Part shown: piece after piece, positions 29,510-37,078 of the stretch
Position numbering within the stretch: position 1 is the stretch's first letter
Layout of the letters: every line of letters starts with the position of its first letter
From: Verrucomicrobiota bacterium
GTDB lineage: Bacteria; Verrucomicrobiota; Verrucomicrobiia; Opitutales; Opitutaceae
Length of the DNA: 64,000 nucleotides
NCBI GenBank assembly: GCA_016222805.1
Contig: JACRQG010000030.1
Span: 135,538-199,537 of the forward strand
Direction: 5' to 3'
The notes under the pieces: generated by a model
The model's input: only the letters and a program-made list of their open reading frames with translations
Databases searched by the model: none
What the model was told of the DNA's origin: nothing
Translations under genes and position numbers: made by a program

Positions 29510-29828
29510 GGCGAGGACGGCGGAGGTTCCTGGGCAAGCAGGTGGCGGAACTCCACCCGCATCGGCATGTTGGCATGAAGGTGCACGCCGAGGGAGCCAG
29601 GGCGAGGATCTTGTCATTGCGTTACTGGGCCAGCATCTCGGTGGGCGAGAAGCGCACCACCGCGGGCTCGGATCGTGGGCCGAGGGTGGAGAAGTAGGCC
29701 CAGGTCAGGCCGGCGTCGGTTGACTGCAGCAGCACGGCGAGCCGGCGGCCGGTGGACCAAAGCCAACAACGGTGTCCCCTCCAACCTCCGGCGACGGCGG
29801 CGCCGGGATCTGTCTTGGGGTAAAACAA
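29506..29828 (-). pseudogene. Decayed 3' end of a sialidase/DUF1080-like gene
   Basis: The gap between the CocE gene and tRNA-Asp holds coding-like remains on the minus strand. At about 29640-29790 one frame reads 'LAVLLQSTDAGLTWAYFSTL' and then 'SEPAVVRFSPTEMLA', which resembles BNR/sialidase repeats, and stops at 29622. At about 29506-29610 another frame reads 'GSLGVHLHANMPMRVEFRHL', like the C-terminal strand of DUF1080/LamG-type domains, and ends in a TGA that overlaps the CocE ATG. Both stretches have strongly GC-biased third positions. The 5' part is missing up to the tRNA terminator. I infer a truncated, frameshifted gene once coupled to the CocE gene. Confidence 0.5.
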
Positions 29829-29853
29829 AAAGGCCCTGAAAATCAGGGCCTTA
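29823..29853 (-). terminator. Rho-independent terminator of tRNA-Asp
   Basis: On the minus strand, just after the CCA end of the tRNA, ten-base arms (AAGGCCCTGA / TCAGGGCCTT, 29830-29839 and 29843-29852) close a 3-base loop and are followed by a T-rich run. This is among the clearest terminators in the window. Confidence 0.88.
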
Positions 29854-29855
29854 AA

Positions 29856-29932
29856 TGGCGGGATGGACGGGACTCGAACCCGCGGCCTTCTGCGTGACAG
29901 GCAGACGCTCTAACCAGCTGAGCTACCACCCC
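29856..29932 (-). tRNA. tRNA-Asp (GTC)
   Basis: A 77-base cloverleaf on the minus strand: acceptor GGGGTGG pairs with CCATCCC (one G-T), D-arm 'AGCTCAGCTGGTTAGAGC', anticodon loop CTGTCAC (anticodon GTC) on a TCTGC/GCAGA stem, T-arm with GGTTCGAGTCC, discriminator G and an encoded CCA. Own promoter and terminator flank it, so it is a single-gene unit. The cognate aspS is in the same window (47869-49656). Confidence 0.97.
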
Positions 29933-29950
29933 GTAAGGGAAAGGAGGCGG

Positions 29951-29978
29951 AACGTAGGTTCGCGGAAAGGCGAGTCAA
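29951..29978 (-). promoter_or_regulatory. Sigma-70-like promoter of tRNA-Asp
   Basis: On the minus strand, TTGACT (29973-29978) and TACGTT (29951-29956) are separated by 16 bases. The -10 box lies about 18 bp upstream of the tRNA 5' end. Both boxes match the consensus well for this GC-rich region. Confidence 0.6.
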
Positions 29979-30091
29979 GCGCGGTTTTCCCGTGAGGACG
30001 ATTTTGCCGCCCGGCGGCTCCGGGGGGCCGGGTCGACGGTTCGGTTCCGGGGGCCGGCAGCGACGGCGGCGAGCCGGGCGCGCGGGTTTCG

Positions 30092-31786
30092 CTACACCCG
30101 AAAGATCGCTCCCAGCCGCCGGCCAAGCACCACGCCTGCGGCGGCGATGATCGCGCCAAGAAACACCATCGCCCACACCCCCAGGGCGCTCGCGAGAAAC
30201 TTTCCATCACCCAGCAACTGGAAGAGTTCGAGGATCGCCTTGGTGATGGGATAATACGCCTGCTTCTGCGCGAGGATGAGCGAATCGCTGACCTCCAGCA
30301 TGGCGAAAGCAAACGCGAGCAGGCCTCCGGCGATGAGGTTGGCGGAGATGAGGGGAAGGGTAATCCGGAGCAGGCTCCGGAGCGGCGTGGCTCCCAGGTT
30401 CTGAGCCGCCTCCTCCAGCGTCGCGCTCGTCTGTTGAAAGCCCGCGGCGGCGGAACGGACCACGTAGGGCAGCCGGCGCACGGAGTACGCGATGATCAGC
30501 AGCAACGTGGGATCACGGGTGGGATTCAGGAACCCGAAGAACTCGCCCTCCTGCGCCATCGCGAGATACCCGAAGGCCAGGACCAGCCCCGGCACGGCGA
30601 GCGGCAGCATCGCCAACGCGTCCAGCAGGTGTCGGCTGCGCCCCGGACTGCGGACGACCACGTAGGCAATCGCGACCCCGAGGATCAGGTCGACCAGTGT
30701 CGACAGGCTGGCAAACCGCAGGCTGTTCGCGATGGCGGGCACCGTGAGGTCGTGGCCGAGCGCGAGCGTGAAGTTGTCGAGCGTGTAGCGCTCCGGCAGG
30801 AACGTGCCGTACCAGTCGTGCGAGCACGCCACCAGGATCACGCCGGCGTGGGGCAACAGCGCCACCGCCGCCACGACGAGAAACAGCGCCGTGCACAACC
30901 ACGCCTGCCGGCGGGGAAGGGGACGGGCGCCTCCCACGGACGTGGCCTTGGCCATCATGGCGTGGCTCTCACGACCGAACACCAGCTTGCTCAAGGCATA
31001 GAGCACCACCGAACAGGCCAGCACCACGGCCACGAGGGCGAACGGCAGCGGATTGGCGCCGATGTCCTTCAGCCCGGCGTAAATCTGGACGCTGACGACG
31101 CGATCGTAGTCGAAGATCAGGGGCGTTCCCAGTTCCGTGAACGCCCAGATGAACACGACCGTGCCACCCGCGAAGAGCCCGGGCCGGATCAGCGGAAGGG
31201 TGATCCGGCGGAAACGGCGCAGGCCGGTGCAGCCGAGATTCTGGGCTGCCTCCTCCAACGCCGGGTCGAGGTTCGCGAGCGCCGCGGCGAGGTTGAGGTA
31301 CAGGATCGGGAAGAGCGAGAGGGCCTGCACCAGCGCCACGCCCCAGAACGGCTGAAGGGCGAGCCAGTCGATCGTCCCCTCGGGCGCCAGCCAGCCGAGG
31401 TGCCGCAAGAGGGCGTTCAGCGCTCCCGCCTGTCCGAAAACCTGCTTCAGCCCGATGGCCCCGACGAAAGGGGGAAGGATCATCGGGACCAGCACCAGCG
31501 AGCCGAGGGAATTCCGGGCGGGAAAGAGGTAGCGGTCGTTGACCACGGCGAGCGGCAGGGCAATCACCAGAGCCAGTCCCGTGGTGGCGGAGGCCAGGAG
31601 CAACGAATTGCCCAGGCTGCGGAGGCTGGTGGGGTCGGTGAGGACCGCCCCAAGGTAAGCGAGCGTCAGGTGACCGTCCGCGTCGACGAATCCCCCGCGG
31701 AGGATCTGCGCCACCGGCCAAATTAGAAAGGCGGCCAGGAACAACGCTGTGACGAGGGTGACACTGCGCGCGAGGGCCGGCGACAT
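30092..31786 (-). CDS. Fe3+-type (FbpB-like) ABC transporter permease, two fused domains
   Basis: Inner-membrane permease of 564 residues with two homologous halves of about six helices each. Both carry the ATPase-contact EAA motif, 'EEAAQNLGCTGLRRFRRITL' and 'EEAAQNLGATPLRSLLRITL', each followed by a proline-rich continuation. This tandem arrangement is typical of FbpB/AfuB iron and some thiamine or phosphonate importers. The ATG at 31786 precedes the first helix (SVTLVTALFLAAFLIWPVAQ); earlier starts add a non-membrane arginine-rich stretch. No ATPase or binding-protein gene is adjacent downstream (a tRNA follows) or upstream (a divergent gene), so its partners must be encoded elsewhere. 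The substrate is inferred. Confidence 0.9.
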   Translation of the reverse strand: MSPALARSVTLVTALFLAAFLIWPVAQILRGGFVDADGHLTLAYLGAVLTDPTSLRSLGNSLLLASATTGLALVIALPLAVVNDRYLFPARNSLGSLVLVPMILPPFVGAIGLKQVFGQAGALNALLRHLGWLAPEGTIDWLALQPFWGVALVQALSLFPILYLNLAAALANLDPALEEAAQNLGCTGLRRFRRITLPLIRPGLFAGGTVVFIWAFTELGTPLIFDYDRVVSVQIYAGLKDIGANPLPFALVAVVLACSVVLYALSKLVFGRESHAMMAKATSVGGARPLPRRQAWLCTALFLVVAAVALLPHAGVILVACSHDWYGTFLPERYTLDNFTLALGHDLTVPAIANSLRFASLSTLVDLILGVAIAYVVVRSPGRSRHLLDALAMLPLAVPGLVLAFGYLAMAQEGEFFGFLNPTRDPTLLLIIAYSVRRLPYVVRSAAAGFQQTSATLEEAAQNLGATPLRSLLRITLPLISANLIAGGLLAFAFAMLEVSDSLILAQKQAYYPITKAILELFQLLGDGKFLASALGVWAMVFLGAIIAAAGVVLGRRLGAIFRV

Positions 31787-31924
31787 CCGCGGCAGTGTGG
31801 GGAGGCGGCCCGGGCGCGGGCAAGCGGCAAGTCGGGACTGACCGATGCAGCCTGCCGGGAGGCCCGGGCTTCCGGTCGCTTTTCGGCTCGCCCGGACACC
31901 GGAGGCCGGAACTATGGCCGGACG

Positions 31925-32701
31925 ATGCCGTCGCCCCGATTCCATCTTTCCCCGTGGATGATCTGCCTGCTGGCCAGCCTGCCAGTCATGCTCCAGGCGC
32001 AAGTCACGGAATCGCCGTACACGGTCGCGCCGGGCCGGTTTCTAGTGGAGATGGACGGCCTCCGTCTGTCGTACGACCACGATCCGGCGGGCAACAAGCT
32101 CACGGGCCTGGCGGTGGCGTCGACCTTTCTCACCACCGGCCTCACGGCCACCGTCGATCTGCAGGTGGGGATGGACGTGTTCCTGCGCCACGCCGCGGAG
32201 ATTCGCGGCCTGCGCGATACGCGGGCGGGTATCGGCGATCTTTATTTTCGGAGCAAGTGGACCTTCTGGCAGGACAAGGCCGCCGGCGCGGCGATGGCGG
32301 TGATGCCCTATATCAAGATCCCCTCCAACAGCGCCGGGCTCGGCAACGATTCCGTCGAAGGCGGACTGATTGTCCCCTGGGAGCTCAAGACGGGGGCCGG
32401 GTTCACGGCCGGGGCGATGTTGAACTGGGATGTGATGCGCAACGACGACGACAACGGCTACGACATGCACTGGCACCTGACCGGCATGGCGCAGCGCGAA
32501 ATCACGAAGTCCCTGGCGGCCTACGCCGAGGCGATGCTGTCGTTCTATTCCAGCGGCTGGTCGAACTGGCAGGGTCGGGTGGGAGCGGGGCTGCTCTGGC
32601 AGGTGACCCGCAGCCTGCAACTGGACTACGAACTGGTGCGGGGCCTCAACCGGCGGGCGACCGATTGGGAGCATGTGGTGCGCGTGAACTGGGAGTGGTA
32701 G
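31925..32701 (+). CDS. Outer-membrane channel-like protein (MetA-pathway of phenol degradation family)
   Basis: A 258-residue exported protein with a signal peptide (PWMICLLASLPVMLQAQ) and alternating beta strands to a C-terminal aromatic residue ('EHVVRVNWEW'), as expected of an outer-membrane barrel. It resembles the 'putative MetA-pathway of phenol degradation' family: 'GLAVASTFLTTGLTATVDLQ', 'GIGDLYFRSKWTFWQDK', 'MAVMPYIKIPSNSAGLGNDS', 'EGGLIVPWELKTGAGFTAGA'. What it transports is unknown. It is divergent from the iron-type permease with 138 bp between starts. Confidence 0.8.
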   Translation: MPSPRFHLSPWMICLLASLPVMLQAQVTESPYTVAPGRFLVEMDGLRLSYDHDPAGNKLTGLAVASTFLTTGLTATVDLQVGMDVFLRHAAEIRGLRDTRAGIGDLYFRSKWTFWQDKAAGAAMAVMPYIKIPSNSAGLGNDSVEGGLIVPWELKTGAGFTAGAMLNWDVMRNDDDNGYDMHWHLTGMAQREITKSLAAYAEAMLSFYSSGWSNWQGRVGAGLLWQVTRSLQLDYELVRGLNRRATDWEHVVRVNWEW

Positions 32702-32812
32702 GGCGGGGCCGGCCGGGTCCGCGGTCGCCGCGGCCCAAGGGCGCGGCCGGAGTGGAGTCGCAGGTTCGGCAGCCGTGCGTGAGCCGTGGGCGAAAGCGTG
32801 ATCGCCGGGGGA

Positions 32813-32856
32813 CCTCGTGGCCGCTTCGCGCCAATGCGGCCACCCGGCAGACGAGG
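32813..32856. repeat. Nested inverted repeat between convergent genes
   Basis: CCTCGT (32813-32818) with ACGAGG (32851-32856), and inside it GTGGCCGC (32817-32824) with GCGGCCAC (32836-32843). It lies at the junction of two convergent genes and may act as a bidirectional terminator or a REP-type unit. There is no T-tract. Confidence 0.4.
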
Positions 32857-32861
32857 CCGGG

Positions 32862-33524
32862 CTAGCGTTCGGGCTCGACGAGAATCTTCCCGGCGGCCAC
32901 GAGGCTGAGCGCAAGGCTGCGGCCGGTGGCGCGGCGGACCGTGACCAGGCCCGCCGGGAGGTTGCGATCGCTGACGCGCAGCGCCGCCCCGGGGAGCAGA
33001 CCGTTCTGTTCGGCGAACTGGAGGAATTCCGCGGACTGCTCGGTGACGCGCACGATGCGCAGCGGGCGGTCCGCGACGCAGGTCGCGAGCGTCGCGTAGA
33101 CCTGGGAACTCAGCTTGCCATGGGCACTGGGAATCGGATCGCCGTGGGGATCGCTCTGCGGGTGACCGAGGAGGGCGTCGAGGCGATCCAGCACCTCGTC
33201 GGAGATGGCGTGTTCCAGCTGTTCGGCCTCCTCGTGGACCCGGGACCAGTCCATCTTGAGGACGTGGACCAGGAAGGTTTCGACGAGGCGGTGCTTGCGG
33301 AGGACGTTGAGGGCGACGCGCCGTCCCTCGGCGGTGAGGCGGACCCCCTGGCGCGGGAGGTGTTCGAGGAGTCCCTCGTCGGCGAGGGCCTTGACCATGG
33401 TGGTGGCGGTGCCGGGCACCACCGCCAGGGCGGAGGCCAGGGCGCCCATCGGCACGAGGTCGGCACCGCCCTCGGAGAGGAGGAGGACGTGCTTGAGGTA
33501 GTTTTCGACGGCAATGGTGGCCAC
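32862..33524 (-). CDS. DtxR/MntR-family metal-dependent repressor
   Basis: Metal-responsive DNA-binding repressor of 220 residues. It has a winged helix (about 1-65: 'ATIAVENYLKHVLLLSEGGA', 'GTATTMVKALADEGLLEHLP'), the dimerisation and metal-binding domain ('RKHRLVETFLVHVLKMDWSR', 'VHEEAEQLEHAISDEVLDRL', 'DPHGDPIP'), and a C-terminal FeoA/SH3-like domain. The GTG at 33524 gives the usual 'MATIAVENYLK' opening; a TTG at 33539 would add five residues. The gene is divergent from the feo operon and a 20-bp palindrome lies between, so it most likely represses itself and feo when iron (or manganese) is replete. Confidence 0.93.
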   Translation of the reverse strand: MATIAVENYLKHVLLLSEGGADLVPMGALASALAVVPGTATTMVKALADEGLLEHLPRQGVRLTAEGRRVALNVLRKHRLVETFLVHVLKMDWSRVHEEAEQLEHAISDEVLDRLDALLGHPQSDPHGDPIPSAHGKLSSQVYATLATCVADRPLRIVRVTEQSAEFLQFAEQNGLLPGAALRVSDRNLPAGLVTVRRATGRSLALSLVAAGKILVEPER

Positions 33525-33567
33525 AGCCGGGAAATACAAAGAAGCCAGTTCGATGCAACGAGAGATT

Positions 33568-33587
33568 TATTTTGACTAATCAAAATA
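33568..33587. promoter_or_regulatory. Palindromic operator, probable DtxR-family box
   Basis: TATTTTGACTAATCAAAATA: eight-base perfect arms around a 4-base centre, the only strongly AT-rich site nearby. It lies between the divergent dtxR and feo genes, 26 bp before the feo start and 44 bp before dtxR. On the plus strand it contains TTGACT and on the minus strand TTGATT, so binding would cover a -35 box in either direction. Confidence 0.65.
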
Positions 33588-33612
33588 GACGCTTCTGTTC
33601 GGCACTGCACCG

Positions 33613-34647
33613 ATGACCTTCGACTCTCCCTGGTTCCTGCTTCTCGGCGCCCTGGCGGCGGCCGCGTTGTTCTGGCCGCGGCACGGCGCCTGGAGCCGCT
33701 GGCGCGAGGCGCGGCGGCTGGCGGAGCGGGCGCGGCAGGAGGATGCGCTGAAGCACATCCTGAAGTGCGAGGCCAACGGCGAAACCGCCACGGTCCTGAG
33801 TGTCGCCGGGGCGCTGCGGCTGCGGGACGGGGCGGCGGCGGCGCTGCTGCGGGAACTGGAGGCGCGCGGGCTGGTGAGCTTCGAGGAAGGACGCCTGCGG
33901 CTGCAGCCGCCGGGCCGCGAACTCGGCCTGCACGTGGTGCGCGCGCACCGCCTCTGGGAAAGTTACCTCGCGGAGCAGACGGGCGTGGCGGAGGCGCGCT
34001 GGCATCGCCTGGCGGAGCGGCAGGAGCACCTGCTGTCGCCGCAGCAGGCGCAGGCGCTGGCGGCCCGGCTCGGTCATCCGCTGCATGACCCGCATGGCGA
34101 CGTCATCCCGGAGCGCGGCGAACGGCTGGCGGCGGACACCGGACAGTCGCTCAACACCGTGCCGCCCGGCCGGGCGTTCACGATTGTGCACATCGAGGAC
34201 GAGCCGGAGGTGGTGTATGCCCGCCTGCTGCGCCTGGGGTTGCGCCCGGGGATGCGGGCCTACGTGGTGGAAAAGGCGCCGGAGGGAATCGTCCTGTGGG
34301 CGGAAGGCCGGGAGTTTTCCCTCGTGCCAAGCATGGCCAACCAGCTTTCGGTGGTGGAACTGCCGTCGGTCACGCCTGCCGACCTGCGGGCCGAAGGCTA
34401 TCTGCACGAATTGCCGCCCGGCGTGCGCGCGCGGGTGCTCGGCCTGATCCCGGCCTGCCGGGGACCCGAGCGCCGCCGGCTGCTGGATCTCGGCTTTGTG
34501 GCGGGTTCGGAGGTGGAGGCGAGCCTCGTCAGTCCGACCGGCGATCCGACCGCCTATCAGGTGCGGGGGGCCCTGGTGGCCCTGCGCCGCGAACAGGCGC
34601 GCGTGGTGCGGGTGGCCCGGCTGGCGCCGGAGGAGGCCGCCGCATGA
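33613..34647 (+). CDS. Membrane-anchored DtxR-like winged-helix protein with FeoA domains
   Basis: A 344-residue protein with an unusual make-up. An N-terminal membrane helix ([18 protein letters not shown]) and basic stretch are followed by a DtxR-like winged helix and metal-domain-like region ('[20 protein letters not shown]', '[20 protein letters not shown]', '[20 protein letters not shown]'). Then come two FeoA/SH3-like domains: one from about 180 ('[20 protein letters not shown]') and one from about 265 ('[20 protein letters not shown]', '[18 protein letters not shown]'). It is the first gene of the feo operon and its TGA overlaps the ATG of the FeoB GTPase gene. It probably supplies the FeoA function; whether it still binds DNA is unknown. 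Confidence 0.85.
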   Translation: MTFDSPWFLLLGALAAAALFWPRHGAWSRWREARRLAERARQEDALKHILKCEANGETATVLSVAGALRLRDGAAAALLRELEARGLVSFEEGRLRLQPPGRELGLHVVRAHRLWESYLAEQTGVAEARWHRLAERQEHLLSPQQAQALAARLGHPLHDPHGDVIPERGERLAADTGQSLNTVPPGRAFTIVHIEDEPEVVYARLLRLGLRPGMRAYVVEKAPEGIVLWAEGREFSLVPSMANQLSVVELPSVTPADLRAEGYLHELPPGVRARVLGLIPACRGPERRRLLDLGFVAGSEVEASLVSPTGDPTAYQVRGALVALRREQARVVRVARLAPEEAAA

Positions 34648-35510
34648 AGCCGCTCGCCCCCGCCGTCCCGGCCCCCGCGACCGCCGCGCCGACCGAGGCG
34701 TGCGCCCAGTGCGACGTCTACCGATCCGCCAGCCTGCGCAAGCTGGGGGTGCGGGTCGAACGGTGGGATTATGTCGTCGCCCTGGCCGGCAACCCGAACA
34801 CCGGCAAGAGTACGGTGTTCAACGCGCTGACCGGCCTGCGACAGCACACCGGCAACTGGCCGGGGAAGACGGTGGCGCGGGCCGAGGGCGGCTTCGAGTA
34901 TCAAGCCAAGAGGTACAAGCTCGTCGACCTGCCGGGGACGTACTCGCTGCTGTCCACCAGCCTCGACGAGGAGATCGCGCGCGACTTCCTGCTCTTCGGG
35001 CAGCCGGACGTCACCATCGTGGTGGCCGATGCCACGCGGCTGGAACGCAACCTCAACCTGGTGCTGCAGGTGCTCGAGATCACCGACCGCGCGGTCCTCT
35101 GCCTGAATCTCGTGGACGAGGCGAAGCGGCACGGTCTCACGGTGGACGAGCGGCAACTCGCGCGGGATCTCGGGGTGCCGGTGGTGCCGGCGGCGGCGCG
35201 TTTCGGCCGCGGGCTGCCGGAACTGCTCGCCGCGGTGGCGCAGGTGGCAGCAGGCGGAGGCCGCGGCCCCGCCCACCGGTTGCCGGAGGAGCCCCCCGGC
35301 ATCCGCTCGGCCTTGAACGAGCTGGCGGCGAAAATCCGCCAGGCGTACCCGGGACTGCCGAACGCGCGCTGGGTGGCGATGCGCCTCCTCGGGGGCGACG
35401 ACCGGATCGCCGAGGCGGTGCGCCGCGGGGAACTGGGCGCGCTGGCCGCGCGCGCCGGGCAGGTGAGCGACGGGCTGCTGCAGGAGACGGCGCGGCCGGT
35501 GCGACCATGA
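34644..35510 (+). CDS. feoB: Stand-alone FeoB GTPase domain (Fe2+ transport)
   Basis: Cytoplasmic G-domain half of a split ferrous-iron transporter, 288 residues. G1 is 'GNPNTGKST' (residues 49-57), G2 lies near '[10 protein letters not shown]', G3 is 'DLPGTYSL', G4 is 'NLVDE'. After it comes the helical guanine-dissociation-inhibitor region ('[20 protein letters not shown]'). The N-terminus has a CAQC motif (C20, C23) that might bind metal. The start at 34644 overlaps the upstream stop (ATGA) and the gene ends in another ATGA with the membrane half, so all three genes are translationally coupled. In most bacteria this domain is fused to the membrane part. Confidence 0.92.
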   Translation: MKPLAPAVPAPATAAPTEACAQCDVYRSASLRKLGVRVERWDYVVALAGNPNTGKSTVFNALTGLRQHTGNWPGKTVARAEGGFEYQAKRYKLVDLPGTYSLLSTSLDEEIARDFLLFGQPDVTIVVADATRLERNLNLVLQVLEITDRAVLCLNLVDEAKRHGLTVDERQLARDLGVPVVPAAARFGRGLPELLAAVAQVAAGGGRGPAHRLPEEPPGIRSALNELAAKIRQAYPGLPNARWVAMRLLGGDDRIAEAVRRGELGALAARAGQVSDGLLQETARPVRP

Positions 35511-36952
35511 GCACACCGGCGACTCCTGTCCCTTCCTCCGCGGTGGCGGAGGACATCCTGCTGAGCGCCCGCCGGCTGCGGGAACAGGTCTCCGGGGACG
35601 TGCACGAACACCTTGTCGAGGCGCTTTACGCCGACGCGGCGCGAATCGCCGGCCGCGCGGTCTCCCGGCCGGACCGGCCGGCCGCGTTCACCTTTGACCG
35701 GGCGCTGGATCGCGTGGTCACGAGCCGGGTGTGGGGCTTCCCGGTGATGCTCGCGCTCTTTGCCCTGATGTTCTGGCTGACGATCAGCGGGGCCAACGTC
35801 CCGTCGGGCTGGCTGGCGGATCTCCTGGTCGATCGGGGTTATCCCTGGCTGCGGGAGGGCGCGGCCCAGCTGGGCCTGCCGTGGTGGCTGCGGGGAGTCT
35901 TGATCGACGGGATGTACCTGGCGACCGCCTGGGTGGTGAGCGTGATGCTGCCTCCGATGGCGATCTTCTTTCCCCTCTTCACCCTGCTGGAGGATTTCGG
36001 CTACTTGCCGCGCGTGGCGTTCAACCTCGACCAGCTGTTCAAGCGCGCGGGGGCGCACGGACGCCAGGCGATGACCACGATGATGGGCTTTGGGTGCAAT
36101 GCGGCCGGGGTGGTCGCCACACGGATCATCGACAGTCCGCGCGAGCGGCTGATCGCCATCCTGACCAACAACTTTGCGCTCTGCAACGGCCGCTGGCCCA
36201 CGCAGATTCTCGTGGCCACCATCTTCATCGGCGGGCTGGTGCCGGCCCACCTGGCGGGCCTGGTATCCGCGGCGGCAGTCACCGGCGTGGCCCTGCTCGG
36301 AGTCGCCTGCACGTTCCTGGCGGCGTGGGCGCTTTCCCGCACGGTGTTGAAGGGAGAGGTCTCGACCTTCAGCCTCGAATTGCCGCCGTACCGGCCGCCG
36401 CGCCTCTGGCAGACGCTCTACACGTCGCTGATCGATCGAACGCTGTTCGTGCTCTGGCGGGCGGTCGTGTTCGCCCTGCCGGCCGGCGCGGTGATCTGGG
36501 CCAGCGCCAACGTGCGGGTGGGGGACCTCAGCCTGGCGGAACATCTGATCCGTGGGCTCGATCCGGTGGGCTTGGCCCTGGGCCTCAATGGAGTGATCCT
36601 GCTGGCCTACCTCGTGGCGATCCCGGCCAACGAGATCGTGATTCCCACGGTGCTGATGCTCACGGTGCTCTCGGCCAAGCTGTCGGGAGTCGGGGAGGGG
36701 GCCGGCGTGATGTTTGAACTCGATTCACCCGAGGCGGTGAAGGCGGTGCTTTCCCAGGCCGGATGGACGGTGCTGACCGGGGTGAACCTGATGCTGTTCA
36801 GCCTGCTGCACAATCCGTGCAGCACGACGATCTACACCATTTACAAGGAAACCGGCAGCGTGCGCTGGACGGCGGTGGCCACCCTGCTGCCGCTGGCGAC
36901 GGGGTTTGGGGTGACCGCCGCGGTCGCCGCCGTGTGGCGAATGCTGGCGTGA
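35507..36952 (+). CDS. feoB: FeoB membrane domain (Gate-type Fe2+ permease)
   Basis: Membrane half of the split FeoB, 481 residues, from the ATG at 35507 that overlaps the stop of the GTPase gene. Soluble residues 1-70 ('[20 protein letters not shown]', '[20 protein letters not shown]') match the FeoB linker. Two Gate domains follow, with the conserved '[20 protein letters not shown]' and '[20 protein letters not shown]', both holding the FeoB cysteines, and about nine membrane helices. It must act with the upstream GTPase to import Fe2+. A GCGTCC/GGACGC hairpin (36966-36981) follows. Confidence 0.93.
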   Translation: MSTPATPVPSSAVAEDILLSARRLREQVSGDVHEHLVEALYADAARIAGRAVSRPDRPAAFTFDRALDRVVTSRVWGFPVMLALFALMFWLTISGANVPSGWLADLLVDRGYPWLREGAAQLGLPWWLRGVLIDGMYLATAWVVSVMLPPMAIFFPLFTLLEDFGYLPRVAFNLDQLFKRAGAHGRQAMTTMMGFGCNAAGVVATRIIDSPRERLIAILTNNFALCNGRWPTQILVATIFIGGLVPAHLAGLVSAAAVTGVALLGVACTFLAAWALSRTVLKGEVSTFSLELPPYRPPRLWQTLYTSLIDRTLFVLWRAVVFALPAGAVIWASANVRVGDLSLAEHLIRGLDPVGLALGLNGVILLAYLVAIPANEIVIPTVLMLTVLSAKLSGVGEGAGVMFELDSPEAVKAVLSQAGWTVLTGVNLMLFSLLHNPCSTTIYTIYKETGSVRWTAVATLLPLATGFGVTAAVAAVWRMLA

Positions 36953-37042
36953 GGGGCGTCGGGTCGCGTCCCCGCGGACGCATCCGCACAAAAGCTGCCC
37001 GCGCCTGAACGGGGGCTTATACCCGCCGATTTCGGCAACAAA

Positions 37043-37078
37043 AGACGCGGCGCCGCGTCTCGCCTGACAACATTGTCA
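37043..37078. promoter_or_regulatory. Two adjacent palindromes upstream of the GH36-like gene
   Basis: A perfect 18-bp palindrome (AGACGCGGCGCCGCGTCT, 37043-37060) is followed by TGACAA-CA-TTGTCA (37065-37078), whose last base is the A of the start codon. Paired symmetrical sites this close to a start could be operators for a sugar-responsive repressor. The regulator is not identifiable. Confidence 0.35.

Noticed and set aside
34496-36952. Single 818-codon frame spanning both feoB genes
   Set aside because: Upstream of 35507 this frame reads meaningless arginine-rich text antiphase to the GTPase gene. The real FeoB halves are in different frames linked by ATGA, so it is a split gene, not one long protein.
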